Source: Cereibacter ovatus
GTDB taxonomy: Bacteria > Pseudomonadota > Alphaproteobacteria > Rhodobacterales > Rhodobacteraceae
Length of the DNA: 64,000 bases
Assembly: GCF_900207575.1 (NCBI RefSeq)
Contig: NZ_OAOQ01000001.1
Location: 62,001 to 126,000, forward strand
Direction: 5' to 3'
Shown: positions 24,974-35,800 of the stretch, piece by piece
Layout of the letters: each line of letters starts with the position of its first letter
Numbering within the stretch: position 1 is the stretch's first letter
Notes under the pieces: model-generated
Seen by the model: the letters and a program-made list of their open reading frames with translations, nothing else
The model's database searches: none
What the model was told of the DNA's origin: nothing
Program-made: the position numbers and the translations under genes

Positions 24974-27900
24974 ATGACGGACGTGAAGGGTTCATCTGGC
25001 CAGAATTGGGCCGATTTAGATACATATGCCGGCTTTTCGGCGCTGACAGCCGAGAAGCCCAGCGATCTGGGTGCGATCGAGATCCCGGACCTGAAGCTGC
25101 CCGCGGGCGGCGGCGCGATCCGTGGTATTGACGAGAAATTCTCGGTCAATGCCGCTAACGGCACCGCATCGATCACCATTGCGCTGCCGCTGACGCCCGG
25201 GCGCGACGGGTTCGGGCCAAAGCTGGCGCTGGGCTATTCCTCGGGGGCGGGGGATGGGCCGTTCGGGCTGGGCTGGTCGCTGTCCCTGCCGGCGATCCAG
25301 CGCAAGACCGACAAGGGGCTGCCGCGCTATCTCGATCCGCCGGACGAGGATGTGTTCACCATCGCCGGGTCCGAAGATCTGGTGCCCGAACTGGTCGAAG
25401 CGGCGCCGGGCGACTGGCAGCGGGCCGAAGCGGTGGTGGGGGCGCTTCGGGTCTGGCGCTACCGCCCGCGGGTGGCTGGCGATTTTTCGCGAATCGAGAA
25501 TATCGACGATCCCGCCCGCGGTGTGTGGTGGAAAGTGACCGATCGCGCCGACACGGTCACGATCTTCGGCCGCGACCCGGCGGCGCGGCTGGCCGATCCC
25601 GCCGATCCCCGCCGTATCTTTCGCTGGCTGCCCGAGTTCAGCCATGACAACCGCGGCAACTGGATCGCCTACGGCTACCGGGCCGAGGATGGCGCGGGGA
25701 TGCCCGACACCTCGGCCGAGGCGAACCGCCGTTCGGGCCGGGCACGGTTCACCGACACGCATCTGAAGCGCGTCCGCTATGGCAACCATGTGCCGTGGTT
25801 CCCCGATCCGGCCGCGCCCTATGATCCCGCCGCGCCGGCCGATCCCGCCTGCCATTACGAACTGGTGTTCGACTATGGCGAACATGACGCCGCCGCGCCC
25901 ACGCCCCTTGCCACCCCGGGTCAGGACTGGCTGTGGCGCCCGGATGCGTTTTCCAGCTACCGCGCCGGGTTTGAGGTTCGCACCGCGCGGTTGTGCCGGC
26001 GTATCCTGATGTTCCATCACTTTCCCGGCGAGGCGCTGGGGGCCGATGCCCTGGTGCGATCGCTTGACCTTCACTATGCGCCGGTCTCGGTCAATGGTGT
26101 GGGGCAGGCGGCGGCAAGCCTTCTGGTCGCGGCCGAACAGGCGGGCCATGTGCGCCGCGCCGACGGCAGCTATTCCCGCAAGACGATCCCGCCGCTGGGG
26201 TTTCACTATCAGCCGATCGGCTGGGACATGCACCCGCGCGAGATCGCGCCCGAGGATCTGGTCGATGCGCCGTCGGGGCTGACTGCGCCCTATCGTCTGG
26301 TCGACCTGTATGGCGAGGGCATCGCAGGCATCCTGTGCGAGGCCGGAAATTCGTGGATCTACAAGCACAACCGCGGCCCCGATCCGCTGACGGGCGCGCC
26401 ACGGTTCGAACGCGGCCAGACTTTGGGGGCGCGGCCCAACGTGGCGGGCCTTGCGCAGGCGGCGGTGACGCTGGAAGACCTCGACGCCAGCGGACAAAAG
26501 CAGATCGTGGTGAACGCGCCGCAACGGGGTGGTTATTTCCAGCTTGACGCCGTGCAGCAGTGGCAGCCGTTCCGCGCCTTTCCGATGGCGCCGAACCTGG
26601 ATTTCCGCGACCCCTTGCTGCGGCGGATCGATCTGACGGGCGACGGTCGGCTGTCGATCCTGCTGGCCGAGGACGAGGCGCTGGTCTGGCATGTTTCGCG
26701 CGGCAAGGACGGTTTTGGCCCGGCCGAGCGTGTGCTGCGCGCCTTCGATGAGGAAAACGGCCCCGCGGTGATCTTTGCCGAGGCGGAGCAGTCGGTGTTT
26801 CTGGCCGACATGAGCGGCGACGGACTTAGCGACATCGTCCGCATCCGCAATGGCGATGTCAGCTACTGGCCGAACCTTGGTCATGGCCGCTTCGGTGCCC
26901 GCGTCGCGATGTCGGCACCACCTTTGTTCGATCTGCCTGACAGGTTCGATCCTGCCCGTCTGCGGCTGGCGGACCTGACCGGCACCGGGCCGGCCGACCT
27001 GATCTATCTGGGGGTCGAGGGCTCGCGGGTCTGGTTGAATCAGGCCGGAAACGGTTGGGGCGATCCGGTGGCCATCCCTGGCCTGCCGCCGATCGACAGC
27101 GTTCACTCGATTGACATCGCAGACATTCTTGGACGGGGCACGCCCTGTTTCGTCTGGTCGTGCGCGATGCCGGATGCTGCGCTGCGCTTCATCGATCCGA
27201 TGGGCGGGGCCAAGCCGCATCTGCTGACGCGCTACACCAACAACATGGGCAAAGAGACGCGGATCGACTATCGCTCGTCAAGCGTGGACTATCTGCGCGA
27301 CCGCGCCGCGGGTCAGGACTGGGCCACCCGCCTGCCGTTCCCGGTGCAGGTCGTGGCCCGGCATCAGATCAGTGAGGCGATCTCGGGCGCCCGCGTCACC
27401 AGCCTTTTCAGCTATCATCACGGCTATTGGGATGCCGAAGAACGCGAATTCCGCGGCTTTGGTCGGGTTGACCGCACCGATACCGAAGATTTCACCCGCT
27501 GGGCCGAAGGCCAGCCGGGCGGCCCGCTGACGGTGGGGCAGGATCAGTTTCAGGCGCCGGTGCTGACCCGGACATGGTATCATGTCGGGGCTTGGGACGA
27601 TGCGGGTCGGCTGGTGTCGCGCTTTGCCGCTGAATTCTGGCCCGCCGCGCATGACCGTGCCTTCCCCGCCGAGGCGCTGGGCCAGATCGAGCCTGCACTG
27701 CCCGAGGGGCGCCTTGTGGCCTCGACCCGCATTGCCGATCCCGCCGCCCTCGCGCGGCTGTCGCCCGCCGAACGCCGCGAGGCGGCGCGGGCCTGCAAAA
27801 GCCTTGTGCTGCGTCAGGAAATCTTTGCCCTCGATGCGCCGGCGGTGGGGGGCTCGGCTGAGGATCTGCGCCGGCAGATGCTTCCGTTCAGCGTCGATAC

Positions 27901-30900
27901 CCACAGTTGCCACGTTCAGCTTTTGCAGCCGCGCGGGCCGAACCGCCATGCGGTGTTCGTCGTGGTCGAGGATGAAGCGATCAGCCTGCATTACGAACGC
28001 AACCCCGTTGATCCGCGCATCGACCATGCGATCAATCTGGAAATCGACGATCTGGGCAATGTGCTGGAAGCGGCGCAGATCAGCTATGGTCGCGACCCGG
28101 TGGCCGCGGCGGTGGCTGCGGATGCGATCTCTGCCAGCGTCAGCGATTTTTCCGGCTTTGACGATCCGGCCGCGCTGGATCTTGCCTTTTCGGGTGCCAT
28201 CGACCGCGCCGAGGCAAGCCAGACCCGCACATGGATCACCGTGGCCCGCACGCGGTTTTCCAACGACATCGACACCCCCGCGCATTGGCGCACCCGGCTG
28301 CCGGTCGAGGTCGAACGCTTTGAGATCACCGGCCTGTTTCCCGCCGCCCACCTGTTCACGCAAGACGAGTTGCGCGGCGTTCTTGGCGATGCGCGCTCGG
28401 CCCTGATCGCCTATGACGCAGCACCCGCCGGCGGGGTCGAACGGCGCCGGATCGAACATTCGGTCAGCCTTTATTATGACGCGGGGTTGCAGGCGGCCCT
28501 GCCGTGGGGGCAGATCGCGGCGCATGGGCTGGTCTGTCAGTCGCTGACCAAGGCGCTGACGCCTGCGCTTTTGACGGCGCTGTTTGGCCCGCGCCTGCCC
28601 GCAGGCCCCGCGACCGAGGCGCGGATGCAGGCGGCGGGCTACCTTCACCACGACGGCGACGCCGACTGGTGGGTTCCCTCGGGCCATCTGCGCTATCTTG
28701 ATCCCGGCGAGGGGCTTGCCGAGGCCCGCGCCCGGTTCCTGCGGCCACGCGGCCATGTCGATCCGTTCGGTGCCGAAACGCGGGTCGCCTATCACAAGGA
28801 TTATTTCCTGCTGCTCGGATCGGTCACCGATGCTGCCGGCAACCGGGTTCTGGCCGAGGCGTTCGATTTCCGCGCCATGGCGCCGACCCGGCTGCGCGAT
28901 CCGAACGACAACATATCCGGGATCGTGTTTGACGAACTGGCGCTGGTGACGGCGCAGGCGTTTCTTGGCAAGGATCTGGACGGCGACGGGCTGGCGGAAC
29001 TGGAGCCGGCCGACGATCTGGCCGGGCACGGCGCCGACAGCGGCGCCGATGCCGCCCTTGTGGCGGACTTTCTGGCCGCGACGGATTCGCAGGTGATGGA
29101 ACCCATCGCCCGTCAGCTTCTGCGTCAGGCGACGATGCGCTTTGTCTATGACCTGCACGCCTTCCGGCTGAACGGGCGCCCGGCGGTGGCGGCAAAGATC
29201 GTGCGCACCCGCCATCATGCCGACGATCCCGCCGCGCCCTTGCATCTCAGTTTCGACTATACCGACGGCTCGGGCGCATTGGCGATGACCAAGACCCAGG
29301 CCGAGCCGGGCCCGGCGCAGACTGCCGCTCTGAACCCCGATGGCAGCGTCACGGTTCTGGCCATCGACACCGCCGCGCAGGTGCCCCCCCGGCTGCGCTG
29401 GGTGGGCACGGGCCGGACGGTGTTGAACAACAAGGCAAAGCCGATCCGCGAATATCAGCCCTATTTCGCCGTCTCGCCTGCGTACGAATCCCTGCCCGAA
29501 CTGGTGGCCACCGGGGTCAGCGCCACTCTGACCTATGATCCGCTGGGCCGGCTTTTGCGCACCGACCTGCCCGATGGCACCCATCTGGCCACCCGTTTCG
29601 ATCCCTGGTCGGTCACGCGGTTCGATCCCGGCGACAGGGTGGCGGCATCGCGCTGGCATGACGACCGCATCGCTCGTCGCATCGATGCGCAGTTGCTGGC
29701 TCAGGGCCGCGACCCCCTGCGCGAAGCCGAGGCCGCCGCCGCCGCGCTGAGCTATGCCGACACGCCGGCGACGGTCCTGCTGGATTCGCTCGCGCGGCCG
29801 GTTCTGGCGCTGGATCACGCCGGGTTCGACGCAGGAGGGGGCGCGGTTCTGTTCGCCACCACGATCCTGCGCGATGTCGAAGGCAACGTGCATGAGGTTC
29901 TGGACGCCCGCGGCAACCGCCCCGTCGCCTGGGGTCACGACATGATCGGGCGCCGACTGGTGCAGCAGAACATGGATTCGGGCCGGCGCTGGGTGCTTCA
30001 GACCGTCACCGGCAACCCGCTGGTGAAATGGGATGAACGCGGGCACGAACTGCGGTTCGGCTATGACGCGATGCAGCGCCCGGTCAGCCAGCATGTGCTC
30101 GGCGGCGACGGGCCGGTGCCGCTTGATCATGTGGTGATGCGCGCCGACTATGGCGAAGGCTTGCCCGATGACCGCCGCCACGGGCTGCGCGGCCGGATGG
30201 CGCGGCGCTGGGATACCGGCGGGCTCGAGGAATGGCGCCGCTTCGACGGCAAGGGCAACCTGATCGAAAGCACGCGCCGCTTTGCCCGCGACTATCGCGC
30301 CACGGTCAACTGGTCCGGCGATCTGTTCGCCCCGCTGGAGGCCGAAACCCATGTGACGCGGCACGACCATGACGCGCTGGGCCGGCTGGTGCGCATCACC
30401 GCCGCCGACGGCAGCGTGACCGAACGCTTCTATTCCGAGGCCAACCTTCTGACCCGGGTGGTGGTGACCCCGGCAGGCGGAGTGCCTGAAACCGTGGTGC
30501 GCGCGACCCGCCACGATGCCCGTGGTCAGCGGCTGGCGATCGAGCTGGGCAACGGCACCCGCACGGATTATCGCTACGATCCTCTGACCTTCCGGCTGAT
30601 CGGGATCACAAGCACCACCTCGGCCGGGGTGCGGGTGCAGGATCTGGCCTATACCCATGACTGCGTGGGCAATCTGACCCATCAGGAAGATCGTGCCCAG
30701 CCGGTGGTCTATTTCGACAATGCCCGCGTGGTGGCCCTGTCGCGCTACGGCTATGATGCGCTTTACCGGCTGATCCGGGCCGAGGGGCGCGAACATGCCG
30801 GCCAGACCGCCAACGGGTTCGGCGCGCTCGACAACTGGGACGATGGCGCGCAGACGCTTTTGCATGCGCCGGGCGATGCGATGGCGTGGCGGGGCTATGT

Positions 30901-32812
30901 GCAACGCTATCGCCACGATCCGGTGGGCAACCTGCTCAGCCTGGCCCATACTGCCACCGGGGGCAGCTACACCCGCAACCATGTCTACGAGGCCGCGACC
31001 AACCGCCTGATCCGGACCGAGATCGGCGCCGATGTCTATCCTTGCGATCATCACCCGGCGCATGGGTTCATCCGGGCGATGCCGCATCTGCCGCTGATGG
31101 TCTACAGCCACCGCGACGAGTTGCGCGCCAGTGCAAGGCAGGTGGTGGCCGCAGGCACGCCCGAGACGACATGGTATGTCCATGACCACGACGGCCACCG
31201 CATCCGCAAGGTGACCGACAATGCCGCGGCCGGCGCCGCCGTTCCCACCCGCAAGGCCGAGCGGCTGTATCTGGGCGGGATCGAGATCTTTCGCAGCCAT
31301 TCGGGTGCCACCGCGGGACTTGAGCGCCGCAGCCTGATGGTGATGGACGATCTTGCGCGGGTGGCGATGATCGATCTGCGCAACGGGGTGGATGACGGCA
31401 CGCCCGCGCGTGTCACGCGGTTTCAGATCGCCTCGCATCTGGGTTCGGTCGGGCTGGAACTGGACAGCGCCGAGCGGCTTCTGGGCTATGAGGAATTCCA
31501 CCCCTTCGGCACCACCGCCTATCGGGCCACCGGAACCACGCTGCCGGTGGCCGAGCGGCGTCACCGCTACAGCGGGATGGAGCGTGACGAGGAAAGCGGC
31601 CTGTCCTGTCATGCCGCACGCTATTACGCGCCATGGCTTGGGCGGTTCCTGAAGCCTGACCCGGCGGGGCTGGCCGATGGGGTCAACGATTACCAATATG
31701 CCTCGGGCAATCCGGTCAGGATCAGCGATCCAGCCGGTCTTGGCGGCTGGGACCGCTTCTGGGGCGGGGTCAAGATGGTGGGCGGTGCGCTGGAAACCGT
31801 GGCGGGGGGCGCGCTGGTTGCGGCGGGGGTTGCCTCGTCCGAGATCGGCGTCGGCATCCCGCTGGCGGCGGCTGGCGTGTTCGTCACTGCGCATGGCGCC
31901 GATGTGACGGTGTCGGGCGCCCGCACGATGTGGAACGGCGCGCCGGTGGATACGCTGACGTCGCAAGGGCTTCAGGAAGTCGGGATGAGCCGGACCGCCG
32001 CGAACCTGACCGATGCGGGGATCAGCGTCGTGGGCTCGCTGGGGTCAAGTGCGATTGTGCAGTCGGGGCGGGTGTTGACGGTGGCCGAAGGTGCGGCCGT
32101 CGCCGGTGACGATGCCGTTCAGGTGATCCGCGGATCGGAACAGGCCGCGGCCGCGGTTGCGACGCGGACGGGCAACAATCTGGTGCATCTGTCGACCGCC
32201 GAGAACACCGCCGCGATGGTCAGCACCCAGACGCTGGGGCGGGGCGGCACCATCTATGCCGGCCCGTCGGGGCTGGCCACGGCCTCGGACGCGCAGGTGC
32301 TGTTGCGCACCGGCCTGACCGGCAGCCAGACGCCCAACGTCCTTCTGATCCCCGAACGGGCGGCGGGCGCGTTCCAGACCCCCACGGTCATCGGGCCGAT
32401 GACCGCATGGCAGCGCATGTCCGGCACCGTTCATTCGGTCGGCGCAGGTGAGATCAATCTGGCGACCGGGCTTTTCACCCGCACGGGTGCTGCCACGAAC
32501 CAGATTGTCATTCAGGGCATTGACGTGACGATGGTGGCGGGGGTGCGCGCGACGCCCGAACTGATGCTGTCGGTCGGTCGACCCGCAGCCGGCAGCCCCG
32601 AGGCGCTGTCGTCAGGCCCGTCGATGGAACCCCCGATCCTGATTGTCCCCTTCCCGTGGGAGCCGACCGCCCCGACAGGCCCGACCGTGGACGAGCCCCT
32701 TGAAATGCCGGACGAGACGCCGATGGCCAGCTATTCCGAAGACCCCGCCGCGCAGGTCTGCACTGCCGACGGCTATTACGACACCATCGAAGAGGTTTGT
32801 TACGCCTATTGA
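24974..32812 (+). CDS. Tc toxin TcB-TcC fusion protein (Rhs/SpvB-type, 2612 aa)
   Basis: Domains in order: SpvB/TcB N-terminus (about 45-110, YSSGAGDGPFGLGW and SLPAIQRKTDKG); FG-GAP-like propeller repeats (about 545-690, RRIDLTGDGRLSILLAED, DMSGDGLSDIVRIRNGD, LADLTGTGPADLIYLG); TcB middle region with YHHGYWDAEEREFRGFG (about 812); Rhs/YD repeats from about 1520 (YDPLGRLLRTDLPDGT, HDALGRLVRITAADGS); Rhs core from about 2197 (RYSGMERDEESGL, RYYAPWLGRFLKPDPAG) ending DPAGL at 2252-2256. The remaining ~355 residues are a variable effector. In known Tc toxins TcB and TcC form a cocoon that encloses the autoproteolysed effector; here both are one chain. The first gene of the pair, it has a weak ribosome site and no signal peptide. 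Confidence 0.92.
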   Translation: MTDVKGSSGQNWADLDTYAGFSALTAEKPSDLGAIEIPDLKLPAGGGAIRGIDEKFSVNAANGTASITIALPLTPGRDGFGPKLALGYSSGAGDGPFGLGWSLSLPAIQRKTDKGLPRYLDPPDEDVFTIAGSEDLVPELVEAAPGDWQRAEAVVGALRVWRYRPRVAGDFSRIENIDDPARGVWWKVTDRADTVTIFGRDPAARLADPADPRRIFRWLPEFSHDNRGNWIAYGYRAEDGAGMPDTSAEANRRSGRARFTDTHLKRVRYGNHVPWFPDPAAPYDPAAPADPACHYELVFDYGEHDAAAPTPLATPGQDWLWRPDAFSSYRAGFEVRTARLCRRILMFHHFPGEALGADALVRSLDLHYAPVSVNGVGQAAASLLVAAEQAGHVRRADGSYSRKTIPPLGFHYQPIGWDMHPREIAPEDLVDAPSGLTAPYRLVDLYGEGIAGILCEAGNSWIYKHNRGPDPLTGAPRFERGQTLGARPNVAGLAQAAVTLEDLDASGQKQIVVNAPQRGGYFQLDAVQQWQPFRAFPMAPNLDFRDPLLRRIDLTGDGRLSILLAEDEALVWHVSRGKDGFGPAERVLRAFDEENGPAVIFAEAEQSVFLADMSGDGLSDIVRIRNGDVSYWPNLGHGRFGARVAMSAPPLFDLPDRFDPARLRLADLTGTGPADLIYLGVEGSRVWLNQAGNGWGDPVAIPGLPPIDSVHSIDIADILGRGTPCFVWSCAMPDAALRFIDPMGGAKPHLLTRYTNNMGKETRIDYRSSSVDYLRDRAAGQDWATRLPFPVQVVARHQISEAISGARVTSLFSYHHGYWDAEEREFRGFGRVDRTDTEDFTRWAEGQPGGPLTVGQDQFQAPVLTRTWYHVGAWDDAGRLVSRFAAEFWPAAHDRAFPAEALGQIEPALPEGRLVASTRIADPAALARLSPAERREAARACKSLVLRQEIFALDAPAVGGSAEDLRRQMLPFSVDTHSCHVQLLQPRGPNRHAVFVVVEDEAISLHYERNPVDPRIDHAINLEIDDLGNVLEAAQISYGRDPVAAAVAADAISASVSDFSGFDDPAALDLAFSGAIDRAEASQTRTWITVARTRFSNDIDTPAHWRTRLPVEVERFEITGLFPAAHLFTQDELRGVLGDARSALIAYDAAPAGGVERRRIEHSVSLYYDAGLQAALPWGQIAAHGLVCQSLTKALTPALLTALFGPRLPAGPATEARMQAAGYLHHDGDADWWVPSGHLRYLDPGEGLAEARARFLRPRGHVDPFGAETRVAYHKDYFLLLGSVTDAAGNRVLAEAFDFRAMAPTRLRDPNDNISGIVFDELALVTAQAFLGKDLDGDGLAELEPADDLAGHGADSGADAALVADFLAATDSQVMEPIARQLLRQATMRFVYDLHAFRLNGRPAVAAKIVRTRHHADDPAAPLHLSFDYTDGSGALAMTKTQAEPGPAQTAALNPDGSVTVLAIDTAAQVPPRLRWVGTGRTVLNNKAKPIREYQPYFAVSPAYESLPELVATGVSATLTYDPLGRLLRTDLPDGTHLATRFDPWSVTRFDPGDRVAASRWHDDRIARRIDAQLLAQGRDPLREAEAAAAALSYADTPATVLLDSLARPVLALDHAGFDAGGGAVLFATTILRDVEGNVHEVLDARGNRPVAWGHDMIGRRLVQQNMDSGRRWVLQTVTGNPLVKWDERGHELRFGYDAMQRPVSQHVLGGDGPVPLDHVVMRADYGEGLPDDRRHGLRGRMARRWDTGGLEEWRRFDGKGNLIESTRRFARDYRATVNWSGDLFAPLEAETHVTRHDHDALGRLVRITAADGSVTERFYSEANLLTRVVVTPAGGVPETVVRATRHDARGQRLAIELGNGTRTDYRYDPLTFRLIGITSTTSAGVRVQDLAYTHDCVGNLTHQEDRAQPVVYFDNARVVALSRYGYDALYRLIRAEGREHAGQTANGFGALDNWDDGAQTLLHAPGDAMAWRGYVQRYRHDPVGNLLSLAHTATGGSYTRNHVYEAATNRLIRTEIGADVYPCDHHPAHGFIRAMPHLPLMVYSHRDELRASARQVVAAGTPETTWYVHDHDGHRIRKVTDNAAAGAAVPTRKAERLYLGGIEIFRSHSGATAGLERRSLMVMDDLARVAMIDLRNGVDDGTPARVTRFQIASHLGSVGLELDSAERLLGYEEFHPFGTTAYRATGTTLPVAERRHRYSGMERDEESGLSCHAARYYAPWLGRFLKPDPAGLADGVNDYQYASGNPVRISDPAGLGGWDRFWGGVKMVGGALETVAGGALVAAGVASSEIGVGIPLAAAGVFVTAHGADVTVSGARTMWNGAPVDTLTSQGLQEVGMSRTAANLTDAGISVVGSLGSSAIVQSGRVLTVAEGAAVAGDDAVQVIRGSEQAAAAVATRTGNNLVHLSTAENTAAMVSTQTLGRGGTIYAGPSGLATASDAQVLLRTGLTGSQTPNVLLIPERAAGAFQTPTVIGPMTAWQRMSGTVHSVGAGEINLATGLFTRTGAATNQIVIQGIDVTMVAGVRATPELMLSVGRPAAGSPEALSSGPSMEPPILIVPFPWEPTAPTGPTVDEPLEMPDETPMASYSEDPAAQVCTADGYYDTIEEVCYAY

Positions 32813-32859
32813 CCCGCCCGGCGCCGGGCGGCCGAGCGTTTGGAAAAGGATCAGGGATC

Positions 32860-35800
32860 ATGTCTTTCCTGCTGTCGGGCTTTCTGGTGACCGTATCGAC
32901 TGTCAGAGGTTTCTCGGGCGCCATCGTCGAGGCCTGGGATGCCTCGGGCGAGATCGCCCGGCCCCTGGCCTCGGGGCCGGTGGACCGCGGCGGCAGCTTC
33001 ACCCTTGTCTTTTCCGCGGCTGCGGCCGAGCTGGTCCGAAAGCAGCGCAAGGTGCTGGATCTGCGTGTCACCCGTCAGGGCATGGCGCTGCGTCTTGATC
33101 CGCCCTTCCTGTGGAAGCCGGGCGACCCGGCCGAGGGGCTGCGCCTGCTGCCCCTTCTGGCCGCGGATGGCCGCGACCCTGCGGGCGGTCGCAGCGTGCA
33201 TGGCCGGATCACCGGGCCGGACAGGCGCGCGGCCAGCGGCGTCGTGGTGCGCGCCCATGACCGCGACCTGCGCGCCGAACGGCTTCTGGGCGAGACGGTG
33301 GCGGGCCGGGACGGCCACTATGCCATCGGCTATTCCGCCGCCGGTCCCGGGCGTGGGGGCAAGGCCGCGGCGGATCTGGTGGTGCGGGTGTTCGATGCCA
33401 CCGGCAAACGTCTGCTGCACGACCCCGCCCCCGAGTTGATCCTGTTCGCCGCCGGCCCCGAGACCCGCCACGACATCCGGCTGACCGAAGCCCCGAAGCC
33501 CGCCCTGACCGAGTTCGAGGCGCTGGCCCGCGATCTGGCACCGCATCTTGGCAGCCTCGGCCCCGCCGATCTGGCCGAAAACCGCACCCATCGCGACGTG
33601 ACCTTTCTTGCCAACGGCTCGGGTCCGCGCGCCGACCGGATCGAGGTTTTCGCCGTGGCGCACCGGCTGGGCGCCATGCTGGGCACCGATCCCGCGCTGG
33701 TCTATGGCCTGCTGCGGACGAATGCGCTGGTTCATTCCACACCTGCGCCGCTGCGGCCGGTGCGCTTCAGGATCGGCATCAACGACGACACGCGCAGCCT
33801 GATGCTTGAAGCGGCATTGCTGCCGGCCGACCGGATCAAGGCCGCGATCCACAGCGCCACCGACGAAGCGATCATTCCCGCCGCCGCGACGCGCAAGCTG
33901 CCCGAGATGCTGGCCCGGCTTGAGGCGCTGGCCCCCGGCGCGGCCAGGGAACTTGACGAGATCCGCCGCAGGGCCTGTGCCGAACTGGCGGAAAAACTGC
34001 TGACCCCGCAGAATGCGGCCCGTATCGAGGCGCTGCTGAACACGCCGCAGCGCGATCTGCCGGGGGTGTTGCAACGGTTCCTGTCGGGCGAATTGCTTGA
34101 CCTTGACGCGCTGACACGCGCCCCCGGTCCGGTGCCCGGCAGGGGTGGGGCAGGGGCGGGGCGGCTTCGCGGCTCTTTGCTGGCCAGCGGGATCGCTCGC
34201 GCCGGTCTTGCCGAAGCGGCGGGCCTGCGCGGCGCCCCCCCCGAGGCGGCCCTTGCCGGACTGACCGAACCGGCGCTGCGCGAGGCGGTGAAGAAGGCCG
34301 CCCCCGATCTTGGCGCCCGCGCGCTGGATCGGCACAGCCGGCGGGTCATGCGCTCGGTGCGTGCCCGCCACCCGACCGCGGCCTTCCGTGCCCGGCTGGA
34401 CGAGGCGCAGCCCCCCGTGCGCGATGCCGCCCGCGCCCGGCATGTGCTGAATACGGTTCGGGATTTCGACCTTCGGCGCAGCAATCTGGACCGGGTGTTC
34501 GCGGACGCCCGGCTTGACTCGCCCGCCGACCGACAGCTTCTGGCCGAAATGAAGTCGCTGCAACGGGTGCTGCGCCTTGCCCCCGACCTTGACCGGGCCG
34601 AGGCGCTGGTTGCGGCGCGGCTGCGCAGCGCGGCCGACATCCTGCGCATCGGCCGGGGCCGGTTTCTGACCGAACTGGCCCCCAAGGCCGGGCTGACCGA
34701 AGCCGAGGCGCGGGCCACCTATGCCCGCGCCGAGGCCAGCCATACCGCGGCGCTGATGATCGCCGGCGAGGCGCGCGATCTGGTGGCGGCGGGGCCGGCG
34801 GCGGCGCCCTCGACGTCGGTCGATGCGCTGACGGCTGCGACTGCGCCCGGCTTTCCCAATGTGGCCTCGCTGTTTCTGGCCACCGACGGCTGCCAGTGCG
34901 GGCACTGCCGCTCGGTCTGGTCGCCGGCGGCCTATCTGGTTGAACTGCTGGAGTTTCTGGGCCGTCGCGGCATGGTGGACCTGACGCAGGTTCCGCCCGC
35001 CCCGGTCAATCTTGCGCGCGAAAACCTGTTCGCCCGCCGCCCCGAGATTGCCGATCTCGATCTTGACTGCGCCAATGCCGAAACACCGCTGCCCTATATC
35101 GATCTGGTCTGCGAGATCCTTGAAGCCGAGATCGCCCCCGATCCGGGGGTCGTCCACAATGGCGCGGTGGCGGCCCCCGCGCCGGCGCCGGCGGCGCTGC
35201 TGGCCACGTTGCGCGCGGCCGGATGGCGGATCTCGGATGCGGCCATCGTGCAGCCGGCCGATGCCAGCGGGGCGCTGATCCTGCGCGACCCGGCGCTGAC
35301 GGCGCGGCTTGTCAGCACCGGCGCCAATGCGTGGCGGGTGTTCCGCACCCGGCAGACCCGCGCAAGCGCCGCGGAACTGGCCGCGGCGCCTGAACATGTC
35401 AACACAGCCGCCTATGCCGCGCTGAAAGCCGCGCAGTATGCCTTTGCCCTGCCGTTCGATCTGGATCACGTCGAGGCCAGCGCCTATTTCGACCGGTTCG
35501 GTATCGACCGGGCCGATCTGATGGCGCATTTCTCATCCGCGGCCGGCCCCTCGGCGCTGGCCATCGCGGCGCAGCGGCTGGGCCTGATCGAGTCGCTGCG
35601 GGCACTGATCGACACGCCGGCAGCGACGGCGGCGGGGCAGTCCGCGATCTGGGCCATCCCGGCGGCTCAGGTGGTGGCGCACATGACCGTGGTCGCGACC
35701 TTCCTTGAAAAGACGGGCCTTGATTATGCGGCTCTTGACCGACTGCTGCAACTGGGCTTCATCGACCCGGACAACCGCCATTTCATCCGCCATCTCGATC

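Noticed and set aside
27278..31966. A 1562-codon open frame on the strand opposite the TcB-TcC gene
   Set aside because: Antisense frames stay open in very GC-rich genes because of third-position GC. The translation is low-complexity Arg/His/Gln-rich with no domains, while the sense strand gives clear Tc motifs.
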